Shown in pieces: positions 35,454-49,770 of a DNA stretch of 64,000 bases (positions are counted from its first letter, which is position 1; every line of letters starts with the position of its first letter). Made by a program: the position numbers and the translations under genes. The notes under the pieces were generated by a model. That model worked only from the letters and a program-made list of their open reading frames with translations, searched no databases and had not been told where the DNA came from. Source of the DNA: Euwallacea fornicatus. Lineage: Eukaryota; Arthropoda; Insecta; Coleoptera; Curculionidae. The stretch lies in assembly GCF_040115645.1 (NCBI RefSeq), contig NC_089545.1, positions 1,984,001 through 2,048,000 on the forward strand, read 5' to 3'.

Positions 35454-38400
35454 TCTATAATAACCCAAATACTGCACAATGACAGGCTGCCGGAGCACCT
35501 ATAGTGTATTATTTTATTTTTCCTTTCTCCTCAGTGACATAATTAGACAATATTTTCAGCAAAGGGAGCTACGTTAGTCTTAAAGATGCTACAGTTTAAC
35601 GTGACGAATGCCGTTTCCTTTAACCAGTTATGACCATCTCAGATAGTTTTCGAATGTACACAGTTCCATCGGTTAGATCCTGCCGATTTTTCCCATTTTC
35701 GCATTTTCCCTTATTGGGATCACATGGAACTTAAGCTCAATCGACAGAAAAACCTAAACATTGCCAAATACTGTTACGATCGGAATTCAAAAAATTATAA
35801 AAAAGGCAAAAGAGTTCTAAATTAAAACAGAAATTTGACCAGTCCCTGAAAAAACACTATTCTCTAGACCTTTACAATATTATACATTTTTGTGGTTTCA
35901 CACTGTACATCTTCAACGGCCAGTAAAGCACCTGGAGACGGACAGGAAACATTAACACTATGCATTTCGGAAGTCATGAGTCATCTTACGTATAATCACT
36001 TGTAATACCGCTAATGTCTGAACTATTTTCTGACATTTGTTTGAGAATACAAATTTAAAGAAAATCTCCTGAGCCGAACGAATTCGTGAGTTTTCCTTTA
36101 AAAATCCGTGTACGAAAAACAATTTGAGGATCATATAAATTTATTTTTTTGATAAATAATGAGTATATTTTTTTAATTTATATTCTTTCTCGCACTGAAT
36201 GTTCTCAACGGAATTCCTGTTTGGTACGTTATTAGCATTTCTCCAAATTACCTTCTACAACTGTTTTGTCTCGAAAAGCTTTCAAACTGACATAACAATT
36301 AATGAACACCTCAAAATCTCGATCAGATGTTCTAATTATTGCCTCTTTAGGGCTCTTGAGGAAAATTTGGTCTCGAATTAATTCAAATTAAATTGAGCAA
36401 GTGCTGAAAAACGTCGTGTAAGCATAGTCATAATACACATTTACCTGTAGTTTCTGCACCTTAAGAGAACAGCCTAATTAACGCCTCCAAAGGTTCTGAA
36501 TAGCAAATTAAATGTACGGCAAGAAAATTACAAGAGCCGAGGTGCTCTAAAGTTAGTAACGCAGGAGATGATTCTCTTAACGTTCTAAAAGCAAATCTCA
36601 TCTCGGCGAGACAAAACTTTTTAATTATTTAGGTGAGTAAATTGAGGCACAAGGGCAAAGACCCATTGGGTATACGATGGCTTGAAAAGTTTCATCTGTG
36701 CTACACCAAGCCATGGCAAAACCATAAGTTTCCATTTTTATGTTTGGAGAATAAAGGCAGTAGCCTCTTTTAAAATCGTCAAAATTTATGGCCCTGTGGA
36801 TAACCGGTGTTGTCACCCTGTGTGTGGTTTTATTCACTTATGCACGCAAATCGACCTATAAAGGGAAAACCATGTATGTGTTCCAGTTTGTTCTCATATT
36901 CCTCAGTGAAAAGTACAAAATTGTTATATACGATTTTTCTTTAACTGGTTGTATTGTCTCCTACATTAGCTCGATTATTTTGGAAGAAATAGTACTCGAA
37001 TTAAATTTTTTAATTTAGTAAAGGCAAATTAGCGTCATGGTACCCTCCACTGTTCAATTTAGTTCAATGGCCAGTAAATTTGCCGGAAATTTGCCGGCAC
37101 AAAGCCGGGGCACTATTTTACTTCTAATTTTGTTGAAAAACATATTAAAGTCAAAATGATAGAATGTAGTGGCCTCGGTTTTATGTATTTAATTAGCGAA
37201 ATTTTACATAATTTTTCCAACCCTTGTTGTGCATTGCAGTCGCCCTTTTTTGCTGAATTCTCACGTGTCTGAACGATCTCATTTTGATATCTTGTTAATT
37301 CCACTAATAAGTTTTACTCCGTCTGCATACGATTTCAACTAAATTGGAAGATTTTTCATTCCGGGACAGGACAAAGTGCATTTTGGCATAAAGCGGGCAG
37401 TCATAAACAAAGTATCGTGGGCGAGACGAGATACTCGTGGATCTACTTCATTTTGTTTGTGATCCCTTTTTAGTACACCAGCTCTGCCACTCCTTACCGC
37501 ATTATGCATGTTCCACCCAGTCGAGCATAGAAACATATAGAGTTTGAATAATTATTTCACCTCAATTTAATTGAGACCTCTCAGTTCACGGTAGGCCTCA
37601 AGAGAAGTGCCTCTAGGTGGCTCCTCGATTGGTGTACGTAATTTGCGGTAATTGTGATATATCCAAGAAATGATTTTGAACGATGGAGAATTTAAGTGTG
37701 ACGTTAAAGGAAATTTGACAACTCAAAAAGTATGTGCACCTTATCTGACATGGTTTCGTGTAATTGAAAGTCTACAAGGCTTAATATACCCACAACACCC
37801 ATGTTGTTATACATTCGTATTTTTAAGGTTCAAAGGTGCGCCAGTCTTGAGCAAACAGGCGGTTGATGTTTCCATTAAGTTTTCCCTACGAGCAATTTAT
37901 TATGACCGGAATCTACTCAGAATACGGAGGAGTTAACGTGCTTGTTATTGTTTGTTTAATTGTTGATTTAGAAAGGAAAATACTCTCATGCCACCAGTTA
38001 AGTAATTTTATAGTATGCTGACTATGTCGGAGAGCTGAAGCCAATAAACCAATTCATCAACTTCGATATTCATCACGAAGGCTCTTGCAATATCTTTTAA
38101 TTGTCTTCAATGGGGACTAATTGAGGGATCACTTAGAAGCGCATTCCTCTAGTTGTTTAGCAATAAATTTAATCTTATGGCCAACAAATTGGTGGCAGCA
38201 ATATTAAACCACGCGATATTTATGGCTATTAGATTACGGGAGTATTAAATTTGCTACGAGCTTTAGCTGCAAATAATGGCATATAAATAAATCAGTTGCG
38301 GAGTCATTGTACCGTGGCCGAGTCTGATTGTAGATCGTAGAACCACCTACGGAATCAATAATAATTAATTCAAATTTAAGAAGAAAGGCGAAGATATTAT

Positions 38401-41400
38401 CTCGGAATAGGAAATCGTTTAATAAAACGCGATGCTCCTGTCGGAATAGGTGTTCCAAATTGGCTATTACCTGTCAGGACGCCTACACACGAAAATATAA
38501 TAAGCGAGAGAAAGAATGGACGAGGAGCACTCAGCAATTTAGATTCCGATCTTAAATAATAAAGTGGCCGATTAATTATGTCAAAATGTTGAATGCAGTA
38601 AACGAGGAACAGTGGTATCCTTTCTCTTGTTGGCTTAATTGGTATTTCCTAATTGAACAGTCCCCTTTCACTCACCTTCTGCGCATTAGGAATCCCACAG
38701 CTAAACCTGAACTAACCTGAACTAAAATGTGGGCGACTCGGTTATTTCAGGTTCATTACGACTAAATCGTTAGTGGTAACTGCAGCAATAAACGAAGCTA
38801 ACAATATATAATATGCAGAATGTTAACACACCCCGGATAATGAAATGTTCAACCAGCATGTCTCTATCTCACAAATGGAATTTCTTCCATTACATATAAT
38901 AATTCCATTGAAGTCTAAAAAGCGAAGTACCGGATTAAAGTGTCTTTAATCAACATGAAAAACAGTCGGACCTTTTGTCCCTTAACTAACCCGAAAGACG
39001 AGTTGGTTCGAATGTTAAAAATTACGCTCAAAGTACTAAAATACACGCTGTTTGACGCATTACGATAATGAAACCGATAATTTGGTAAATACAGGTAGAT
39101 TAATTCACACGACAAATTTACAAACAAATTACATGCCAGCCTTAATTGACTAGCAAAGTAAACTTGGATTTGTTAGTTTACATGTTTTCTGCGGTGTCAT
39201 ATCCGCTTTACAACGGATACGCTGTCTATTTGATGTCTCACCCAAGAAATTGGTGAGGAGAAGAGTTTCGTTTTAGTTTTAAAATTTGAATCAATGGACA
39301 TTAATTCATCCTCAATCTTCAAGGAGACGCGATCGGAGAAAAAAAAGTCATACGAAATGAATGTTGTTGTTCCGAAAGACTGCCGAGAGATATAAAATTC
39401 AATTGAAATGGGAAGAACTCCGCATTCGAATGACTACACACAAAACTCAGTTTCATATCGAATGAAAGTTTCATGAGATTTGTCAAAATCAGTGCGTTCA
39501 TAACCGTCTTTTTGTGGCCACTCGAATACCGACTATTCACATTCAAAATGAGATAAGTACCGACTGGGCCTCCGAGGCATTCGTAGGTCGGTTGAGTTTT
39601 GCGGTGATTTACCCGGAATGACGTTCGCCCTTCGATATGGTGTGTTTGGAAGAGATTGATGAACAACCACTTCTCACCAGAAAAACGGCACTCAATCCCA
39701 TTATCCAGTTTTAGTTAGGAGAGTGGCCAAATAAACACACTCGTTCTTGATCGCGAGGTCGTGTTCTGTAGGCTGCAATTACCGATTGTCGCCTGGACTT
39801 CTTCGCATGAGATCAGCAATTTCAAAACATCTCTACGCATTGAGTAGAGAAAGAAGTTGCGTGTTATTATTTACATGATCACTCTTTGATGATTAAAGCC
39901 CGAGGTGAACCAGATTAACTTGGATCTTATAGAGTTGTAGGTACCTGGACTGTCGGCAATCATGTGAGGAAATTACCGTATATACTATATATACGAATAA
40001 TAAGTTTTAAACAATATAAAATGGAAAAAAAGTAGTTTCGTGTTCATGAAGCGGCATTCGCGAACGGGTCCCCTGGCGCCGCGCATGGTCTCTCATACGC
40101 TCAACGAGTGTAACTCATAATTAAGTTCCGATATTTGTATTTCCAATTGGGAAAGCTTCGAATGCCGACCGAACTAGATTCAATTGAAATAACCAAGAAA
40201 TTATATTTTACAGTAACAAATATTGCATTGCGAAATAATTAATAACTTCCGAAGAATATATCGCATTCCAAAGCTAACGAGCATGAAACTGAAATTTCCT
40301 GATACCAAGCATGCATGGAAAACCAAATTTGTCAACTGCGGTGTCAAAAATTCCAATTATTTTCTATCATATTTTGTATGATTGGAATGCACCTTTACAC
40401 ATCTGCCCGCCAGTGGCGTCTGTAATTTACTGATCTTCAGTTCTTAACTAATTGCCATTCTCAATTACCATGATTATTCGCGCATATGGGCAGAACTTTT
40501 ATTATTCAAATTGTACGCGTCTTAAACGCCCCAAATGATAGGTGTAGTAATTATTTTTGGATGAAGTGAGGGCACGCCGCTGAGAGCATCTGCCTGAGAT
40601 CGGATGTTCCACATCCTCCGAACCCGACAACCCTCAAGAAATATGTTTCCACTTTGTATCCCATTAAAAGTAACAAATTTTTCGAAGTTACACCTTGTTT
40701 CTGTTAGAGCCACCGGTACGATTTGAAAGCATAATTCTGTAGCTTAATGATATCTACACAAATAATATGGTGACGTCAAATCTGAAAACACATGTGCCAT
40801 CGAGGGGATGTTTTTAATTTCCGACATAAATTTCGGTTAATAGTTCTGACTGTGCTTGATGGAGTGTGGCACTAATTTGTTTCAGCTTTGTGGTCTTGAA
40901 GGGTTAGGCCAGCCCCTACGTAGGACAGGATGTTGCACACACAGATAATCGCCACAAAGGCAATACTAAAAATTCAAGGTAAATAGTAGCACAGAGAACC
41001 TACGCCGTCTATATTAAAGACAAATAAGCGGACGTGTAAATCCTAATAGCTGTACAGATTTAGCAGATGTTTGCAAATTGTCTTTCTTTAGATTAAAAGA
41101 CAGATAAATCCTCAGTTTTGATTCCTTGCCAAGTGAAGCTATTTTAAGTTCCCTGTCGGTAACTAAAGCTGACGCTAAACGTCTTTGTATTAATTGCATA
41201 TTAAATTTAAATAAATAAGTGACGAAATTAGATGGCTAGAATCTAACGCCTGTAGCCAAAATAACAGAAACATACATAAATCTAGTTTCTTTGAAGCCCT
41301 ATCGGATTCTTGTTTATCCATCCGTTAGAACGGGAATCCTCTAAACACATTCCAGGCTTTATCAACAATCACAGGACGATTAAAGGTGGGGAATTAAAAA

Positions 41401-44028
41401 TGTCAGGGAAGGAAACTAAAACCCTTTAAACTAGAAGTTTATTTTAATGCAACAGCTTTTGGGGTTGGCAGGTGTAAAATGTGGCTGCTTGAAGTTGTAT
41501 TTTTATTTTAAACTTAGAGAAATGGACTTAAATTATAGGACGGCATTAAGAGATTCAAGGAGCGAGATAAGTTTTTCAAAACTTCTGGTTTTAGTTTTTC
41601 CACTCTCATTAAAGTACCAACCCGAAGTGATTACAGCAATTGTCATATTCTCAAGATTTGTACTGTAATTTTTATTTGCGGAAACTCCTTCTGAACCACC
41701 AATGGGCCGCTAAGCGTTCGCGGTTTCGCAAGGAGAAATATTATTCTGCATAAGATAATCTAACGAACGTCTAAATTGGCATGCTAGATGCTAATGAAAA
41801 TTATCTGGAGGATATCGAAGACTTATTAACTGTAATTAACGACTTACTATTTTAGATAACTGCCTAGGAATCCTCGCCCAAACTAGGATTGACCTGAACC
41901 GAGTCAGTATCACAGAACTTACAGGAAGCACGAACTCGTTTCGTTCCTCAATGACGGTTTAACATGAGCTGAGTTATAATCAAGAAACTCCTGTTGAAAG
42001 CCTAAAAGAATTTCAATTATTGCTACATTCTGCGACTTAGGGTATCCAGAATCGTAGAAATATTCTCAATGAAGTATAAGTATTTCGAGCATTCAGCAAT
42101 CAGTCTCTACAAGTCCACCACTTGATTCCCTCTCTCCGGTGAATCTTTCTTGGAAACGGGCAACAATACGCGTATTTTCTACGTAAAAATCTCGAGACAG
42201 TTGATTGTTCTACGCCGGATTATGATTAAAACAAAAAAAAATTGTCCGAAAGGAGATGATGTCTCACTACGCGCAATCATGTCCTTCCGGACTGTCATCA
42301 TTGCATCGATGATGGCACATTGTATGTCATTAATGGGAAATGCAGCAAACGAGGAAAGCGACTTTGAAACTGGACTATGTCCACGAGAACAAAATGGACA
42401 ACTCATTTCCATAATCACATCTTTCAATGTTCACAAACAGACACAGTGTGCTCTCGCTACACATAACCGCTTCTTCGGCAGCTTAATAAGGTCATTTAAC
42501 AGTTTATTCATTACCACTCGGCTATTTTTATTCATTAGTCTCGTTCGACTCCTTTAATTAAACATTAACAGCTATTTGAGTTAGACGATCGGTATCGCCT
42601 TTTATAAGACAAACGACCAGTTTTCGAGACACTCTAGTTCTTCGGTTTAATACGAATCAAAGAGAATAGTTAATTAGGCGCAGATATTCGATAGCTGTTA
42701 AAAGAGAGAAAGATTTTAAAATTCTCTTAGACCGAAGGCGGCTCCGAAATTAAAAAATGATGAAATATTGGCAGCGGCTGTCCCTTTGGGACAGGGGTGG
42801 CGTATCGCACTCAGGACTTAACCTTCCATTAATGCATCTCGTTAAGAACCTCCGTACTTTTGCAAGGGAGGTCAATGCTATCTGCTAGAACTCAAAACGT
42901 GTAACTTAAAGTCCAATGATGCTTTTGTGGGAATTGGAATGTCTGAGATACATAACCGGAAAGTGGTTACCCGCCTCTGCGTTAAAGTGGGACCTCGCAA
43001 GCTCCTCCGACAAATGGGGTGAAATTTGGAACATCTGTTTTGTCAAAATACCGCCCCAATATTGTCGTGCACAAGTTTGTCACGTTCTTCCTGGAAATCC
43101 AAATTTTGCGACGAATTTTAATGCCATACGCATAGACACTTTCAAACATTGTTTCTTTGTAGGTTTTTGTGAACTTTTTCCCTAAATGTATTGTTTGAGT
43201 CATGGAAGCGCTCTAAAATAAATTTTAAGAGAAAATAAAAGGTTCAGCAATTCGGCGAGGAATTTTACCGTTCTAATTTTTTAGAGCGGTCAGGTTTTTA
43301 GGCCCGTTTGCGTATCGGCGTGGAGAGAAAATGTTCGATTTTACTGCTTATCGGAAAAACCTAAAACCCATAGACCTACTTTCAATGAAGCAGAAATGGA
43401 AATTTATATGGCAGGGATAATACTTAGTTCAATCGATTCTCCATTTACTGCACACGTAACAACAATATCCCTGACACCTTCAAATTATTTTTCCTATCTG
43501 AGTGCTCCTAAATTATACATTAATTGCTCGAGCACTATCAACACAAATTTTGACAAAATGTGGCCATTAATATGGAGTCCGACCGGATATTCATATCCAA
43601 AAAGCGAAATTGCTGCATGTAGCGCAGGAAGCTGGTTCAGGAGCGATGCCAAATGTCCTGCTGCTGGTTGTTAATACAGGTCACATGTTGCATTTGATAT
43701 GCCATGAGAGTGTGGCTGCCCTGTTTCCGGTATTGATTGCGATGCTCTCCAAAAATTAAATCTTGTCTATGGTAAAATTTAGGTGAAATACTGCGCTTAC
43801 GTGTTCCAGACTTAAAGTAAATTCATTGTGTTGCGTTTCATAAAGTCACGGATAGCTGAAGAATTTTGCATACACTCGCGTCATGAAGCCAATAAGTAGA
43901 AACGCATGTCGCCGTTTTGTCCACATCCTCTTTTCAATTTCTGCTCGGACGATCGATTCCTTTTGCGGCTTGCCAGGAACTTTTCTTCCATTTACGTTTG
44001 TCGGCACACAACTTTTCCATTTCGTACC

Positions 44029-44055
44029 AACAACAATAATAATAATAATAATAAT
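44029..44055. repeat. (AAT)n microsatellite
   Basis: About eight AAT units preceded by CAACAAC. Frames running through it translate as Asn or Ile runs and are not coding evidence. Confidence 0.85.
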
Positions 44056-45849
44056 CAGACCACGGGGAGGACTCTTCGCTTCGAATTTTTGATCATCCAT
44101 AAATGACCGAAGAAAAAAAGTTACGGGTTGCTGAGTTGACTGACTTTAGGCGGGATTATTCCGAATAACCAGAGCTGTCTTTAGAGGGAAGTTTCTTTAC
44201 TTTTGAAGTTGACCTCGAAGGGAGAGACATGAGAAATGGGAGAACACAACTCTGTTCCGTAAAAGTGGTCAGAACTTTGGACTTTTGGTGAATTTCCACG
44301 GGCCGAGGACCACCCGGAAAAAAAACGACGAGGATGGCGCCGCCGACTTTATCGCACTACAGAAGTTCCCTCACTTTCACAGTTCAGCATAATAAAGAGA
44401 CATTTTATGGAATATTGAACTCACGTTCTGGTGCCCCTCATTACCGAAGCTTACGACATCATGTCGCGTTTCCCCAATTCTGAAAGCATTGCTAGGTTGT
44501 TCAACTCAATATGTTTTTGTTTCTAGCTTAAGAGGCTTTGCAAAATTGGACCCCTTCCTACACATTTGATGATACCTCGCCATACGATACGTGTCGAGAA
44601 TTGATCGTCATTCTCGTTCTCGTTTTTTGCGACAAGCAAGCGTAAAGGATTTACATTAGGATACCCACAGCATCTGTCTCAATATCGCGTTGGATTCCTA
44701 TCCAATTATAGGTGATAGTTTTTGCCCAATTTTCCTTAAATCTTCGGCTATTTGGCAGAATTCACTGGAAAAAAAGGAATCACGTATAGCAGGAGGGTTT
44801 CTCGCTTTTCTATCTCTTAGTAAGTAAATCCTATTATTAAGCCTTCCTTCATATGAGTCCCCATAAATTTCCAGTTGACTAGACGTGAACAAACTCACAA
44901 AGGGAATACGAAATTCCGAATTCAATTTTAAACGCAACGTTACTCCGTTATTTGCTTTAAGAAACACTAATTACGGGCACGTCGTCTTTAGTCTTGTGCA
45001 TGTGCAGATAATAAAATTAGGCATGTATGCAAAGGAGCGAAGCCGCACTACGTTTGTGTGTTCCAATATTTGCCCCTAAAGGAAGCTAGTTCTTAGCTAT
45101 CAAAATCTAGTTATGCAGATTTGTCGCGTAACTGTGCTAATTGAAAAATACTAGACTGGGGAATTCCCCCTCTTAGTTCTAGAATTTCAAATAAGGCGTC
45201 TGATATCCTGCTGCTTAGATCTTTTGAAGTACAGTAGATAATCGCTGTTATTACAGTGCAATCTATTCTCTTTGTTGTTGAGCCTCGACAAAAGTGAGGG
45301 TCTCGTCACGTTAATCCGGTGCTGATGGGGTTGCTTATTGCAATTCCCTAATCTTGTTACTTTTTTTTGTGCTACAAGACAATTTCAATTAAGATGTTTA
45401 GATACAACAATAGAATGAGAAAACATTATAGAAGCGCGACGTAACGCTCTAAAGTGGCACCGGGAAAACGTCCGTTTGCTTATCAACTGCGTATTTTTCG
45501 TATTTTTCGCTCGAACGTTCTAGGTTTGATCAAAATACGCATAAACGGCACAGATGTAGACTTGGACGTTGGTCTTGAGAAGGTTCCGGATTCTGGAATA
45601 CCGCTTTTTGGATGTCACTTTTGAGGTATCGCGCCGGCCAGCAATTGGCCTTGTACGAAAGTTGCTTGTTTTCACTCCGCAGGACCTCGAAGAATTTTTT
45701 GATTCGGAATAAGTCTTAAAATTTTCGATAGCAGACCCCCCGAAACCCCCTAGGAGCAATTTCAAGCCTGCGAATCAGAAACTGAGAGATTTATTCCCAA
45801 TCTGCAACCCTAAAAAATCTTTGCCGTCCTCTAGAGTGAAGGCAAGTAA

Positions 45850-45956
45850 CTATTGTATGGGTTCGTATCGGACAAGTTTAGCGGCACCGCCCCATTTTGT
45901 TACCATCCAGCACCCAACACTCGTCTATACCACTATCTCTGGAACACCTTGTGTAA
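45850..45956 (-). repeat. Possible orphan transposon arm
   Basis: Reading the minus strand from about 45,956, the sequence starts ACAAGGTGTTCCAGAGATAG, again resembling a CAGGGTG-type tip. No inverted partner was found within several kilobases upstream. Low confidence. Confidence 0.2.
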
Positions 45957-46545
45957 CCCTTCCTTACTATACGACACGACTAATCGACAAACCATGTAAA
46001 TGAGGTTTATCCATCACAGACCGAAAGTGGCTTTCAGATGACTAACTCGAAAGTTAATGTCCGAAACAAAGAGACGTCGCATGAAAATATAGCCACATGT
46101 CGCAAACAACCATCCCTAACTTTGCCACAAAAGAGAAATCGAATCCATCATTATTGCAGTCAATCTAGGGTTTCTTTCACAAACGTTATACGCATGTGAA
46201 AAGTGATGTCTGGAGAAATATGTACGGGGAAAAGGAGGAAGTGAAAGATATTACATTTTTTCCCGGCAAAGTCTTAGAATGTACATTTTGGGGGACACAA
46301 AATGGTATAAAGTGCAGATAAAACATATATACACAAAAGGCTCACGTTATGACCGCGGGGTGAAATCATTTTATGGCGAACAAAACAAAATTCAATCAGG
46401 CGTAGTGGAAAATACAGTTCGAATAGAATACCTAATGCCCTTGTGCCATTTACATTTTACAAAATAGCGGTTGGAATATTGCTACTGTTGCGCAACTTGT
46501 TTACACTTAAAAAAATAGCCATTACCATTCTTTGCCTCATTGTAC

Positions 46546-46680
46546 AGGGTATCTCATATTCGACGGTGACTATTTTACGATCTCGGAAAGCATAAAAGAT
46601 GCAGAGTTTGTTAACTTATGGCAAAATTGTTCGACATAAACTGAGAAATGATTATTTTCAGAGCAGTATAACGAAAAGTA
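46546..46680 (+). repeat. Possible orphan transposon arm
   Basis: TA-CAGGGTATCTCATATTCG begins here in the orientation of a left end. No inverted right end was found in the following kilobases. Low confidence. Confidence 0.25.
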
Positions 46681-49561
46681 TATTGGGGAACTCTATGGTT
46701 GATAAATTTAAAACGCGCTTTAATATACGAGGCGTGGAAAAAGTAAACTTTCCGACACTTACAGAGACCTTAATCAGTTTCGATCACTCTGAAATTGCGA
46801 TCAAAAATCGAATTCAAGTCAAGTCCTCCGGTGGAATAATTGTATAAGGAAAAGGAGGATTAGATCTCTGGCCCTTATTTGTCAGATCTGCATTTACAAC
46901 TACCGTTCCTACCAAGTTTGTGTTGTGTACAAAGCTAATTCGGAAATGAATAATAGCGAGTTGAGATCCTTATTCTTTCTCATCCCTTATTTAGGCGACT
47001 TACGAGGTCTTATCGATACTTCTAAGTGAAAATCTACTGAGTGTATTACCTCTTTTTGAACAATCGACGAAAATATTGAACATCCGCCGCTGTGCATATG
47101 ACAATAACTGTTAACGAATAACAGGGTGGAGCGTGTAATCTCCCAGCGGGTTAGTTAAAGTAGTGCGCTGGGTCACTCGCTGAGTTAATTAAGGGCCACT
47201 TAATTAAGATGTTTTGACAGGGTTCAAGCTCCACAGTCAACTCTAAGGACTGTTCAGAGACCGGTCTATTAAACCACGCTTTTTTTCTTCAATAAGGCCT
47301 GATATAAACGAGAACTTAGCAATTCCAAATCGACATATAATAAATCAGTATTAGGGCTTAATTAGCCAATCCATGGTCAGTCATCGGTAAATTAACGCTG
47401 CGGTATCGATATCAAAGGGACCGGCAACACGACCGGCAGCTACCGCATTTCAATCGTCACGCAGTTTATTGGCATATTTGGGTACCAGAGAATTTTGTGA
47501 CAAGGTGGTCAAAAGAATTTAAGAAAAATGCCGGTGACGAAGAATGTTGATTCTTGGAAGTCTCTTAAATTGACCCACACCATATTTTCAGGGATTTATA
47601 ATGATCTCAGGCACTAATTTTACATGAAGTAGGAATTGTTCGAATCGTTGGAATACGCTCGGTGGCAAGTGATCTCGCATGAGTCGGACATAAAATATGG
47701 CTATCCAATGCCGAAAGAGCAGTTCTACTAATCATAAACGAACTCTTACTTGAACTTTTCCAAGTTAGCGCCCCATAAAAAGTTTATACCGCGTAAACTG
47801 AATTACTTACTGGAAACTCCCGATAAATCAAACCTTAAATTTTAACAGCGTCATGTATGACTCGAATTTTACAACTTCAGAAGTTATACACTACGTTACC
47901 GAAATGCAGAGGAAAGTTCATCGAACATATATCTTCCCATCAGGTTAATGTACTTTTGTTATTTTATTCGTGTGGTAATGGGCATGATGCATTAAATAAT
48001 TTTTGCAGTAGCATATGAATGGAGCAACGCATTTGTTCGACCGTGCACCAAGATGGGACCGTTGCCGCAGATCTGGGTGACCGTAAATAATTTTTTTTCT
48101 CCCACGTATTTACCCCCGCTCTCTCTCAAATTCAGAGCGTTTCGCTGCCATTTTTCCGGTCTCGAACACCTTGCCGGGTCCACGTGGAACACGCCTGAAA
48201 TTCACGCAAAGGAATTATCTCTCCTCGATGTGTTACAGTTTGTTCCACCACTGATCGGGCATATTCACACTCTGATAGCCCTTTTGAAATTTAAAATTAT
48301 GTCAGCTACATCGCTTAGCGGCGCCCTAATTTCACTGGCTTAGATGTTCCACGTAAATTACCAAGTTAAATTACCGTCCATTCCATTGTCGCGATAATTA
48401 GATAGTGCGCAGAGTTTTTGAGGAGCAATTAGCGCAACTAATTCCCCTTTCATTTTCCCTAAATTATTTATAAAATATGTAAACGTTAAGCTGGAACGTT
48501 AAGTGGGTTGTGCATATTATGTACGCCAACTAATTAAGTCTGCGGCAGATTTAGACAGGAGCGCAAATTCCCAGCTAGGCTAATTTCCTATGGAAAACGA
48601 TTTTAAGATAGGGATCTTTAGGTGGTAGAGTATGTTATCAGCAGCGATACGGGCAATTAAGAGATTAGTTCTGAGAGCCTCGGGCAAGAAATTGGTGCGC
48701 TCTTGTCAAGATTGGTTCAAATGTAGTCATAAAATTATAATATATTATTCGGTAATGTAGCTGCGGGTCGCAAAAATCTTGAAATATAATACCCAACAAG
48801 TACAGGATAACTGAATTTACGAGGAATTTTCGTCTGCATCTCCGTGATCGAAAGATATCGAAACAAAAAAATAATAATAATGGGTGGTTTCCCTTTTCGC
48901 CATTTTTGATTTTCCTTCGGCAGCTCGCGGGCCTCCCTAAAAGTAACGAAGTTACGGATTGTCGAAATAAGTTTCGCGCCCCCGACTTCTCCGGCACCCC
49001 CCAAAGTACCAGCGTCCCTTTTCCACGTGGACGTTGTTGCATCAGGGATGCCAACCGAAAAGTGCAGTGTAGACGCACCAACCCCACCTGCATTTCAAAG
49101 GCTTAATTTAAACGTTCTTCAGTACAACAGGGTATTAATCATCGACGAGACCCCTAATATTCCAATTTGGTGGAATAAAATGTACATTAGGCGAGCAATT
49201 TGTAATCTTGACGCCCGCGTGCAAACAAATGAAATTAAAAAAGACGGCAAAGAGAATGTCTCGTGCGAAACGAAAATTAAAGTATTAAACGGGAGAAAAT
49301 TTATTAATGTCTCAAAAGTGTTAAGTATTGTTTTTGTTTTTGCGCAAAATCCGACTGCTTGCACGCCGCGAATGCATTTTTAAGGTAGCATGCTGAAATG
49401 GCAAGTATTTGATATACGAACCCGGTTTTATAATTTATGGCACTCGGAATATTTAGATCTCGCAGTATTTCATTCAACACGTTCAAATTCTTGCCATTAT
49501 TTATATATTTGGATAAATTTATGATTACCTTGGTGTGCCCTTCAACTGCCCTCGGAAAATT

Positions 49562-49572
49562 CCCCCCCCCCC
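49562..49572. repeat. Poly-C run of 11
   Basis: A homopolymer run just upstream of the Tc1-like cluster. Its length may be uncertain in an assembly. Confidence 0.8.
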
Positions 49573-49659
49573 AATTCTCGGTCGGAGATGTCGAAAAAAA
49601 TCGGAAACTTTCCATATGGGAGCGACGCTAGTGGATTCTATACTTTCTTCGCGTATGTA

Positions 49660-49695
49660 CAGTAGCGGCCAAAATTATAGCAACTTTCCAAAATA
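49660..49695 (+). repeat. Left terminal inverted repeat, 49.7-kb element
   Basis: Starts CAGTAGCGG and pairs in inverted orientation with 50,954-50,989. The first 28 bp are best conserved. Confidence 0.85.
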
Positions 49696-49770
49696 ACAAT
49701 AAAGAGTAATAAAACTTCAACAAATCACAAAAGAATTGTTCAATAATTAATATTTTGCATAATACCCTCG

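Larger units (their letters stand above)
34025..49659. other. Long stretch without a confident gene
   Basis: About 15.6 kb. Apart from separately listed hairpins, a microsatellite, possible orphan transposon arms and one 49-codon candidate exon, I see only short frames overlapping on both strands. A frame at 42,150-42,557 and one at 49,027-49,383 are the longest and have no recognisable domain. A direct repeat of AAATTTGCCGG occurs twice near 37,077-37,098, and CCTGAACTAA occurs twice near 38,706-38,725. Confidence 0.5.

Noticed and set aside
36788..37018. 76-codon hydrophobic frame starting with ATG
   Set aside because: Hydrophobic residues follow from T-rich sequence; an antisense frame overlaps its start and no homolog is recognised.
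42150..42557. 135-codon frame (+) overlapped by an antisense frame at 42,179-42,427
   Set aside because: Neither strand shows a recognisable domain, and open frames on both strands suggest chance.
43846..44106. Frames on both strands through the AAT repeat, with Ile or Asn runs
   Set aside because: These are translations of a microsatellite.
48665..49093. 142-codon minus-strand frame
   Set aside because: Overlapped by a second minus-strand frame and a plus-strand frame; no motif recognised.
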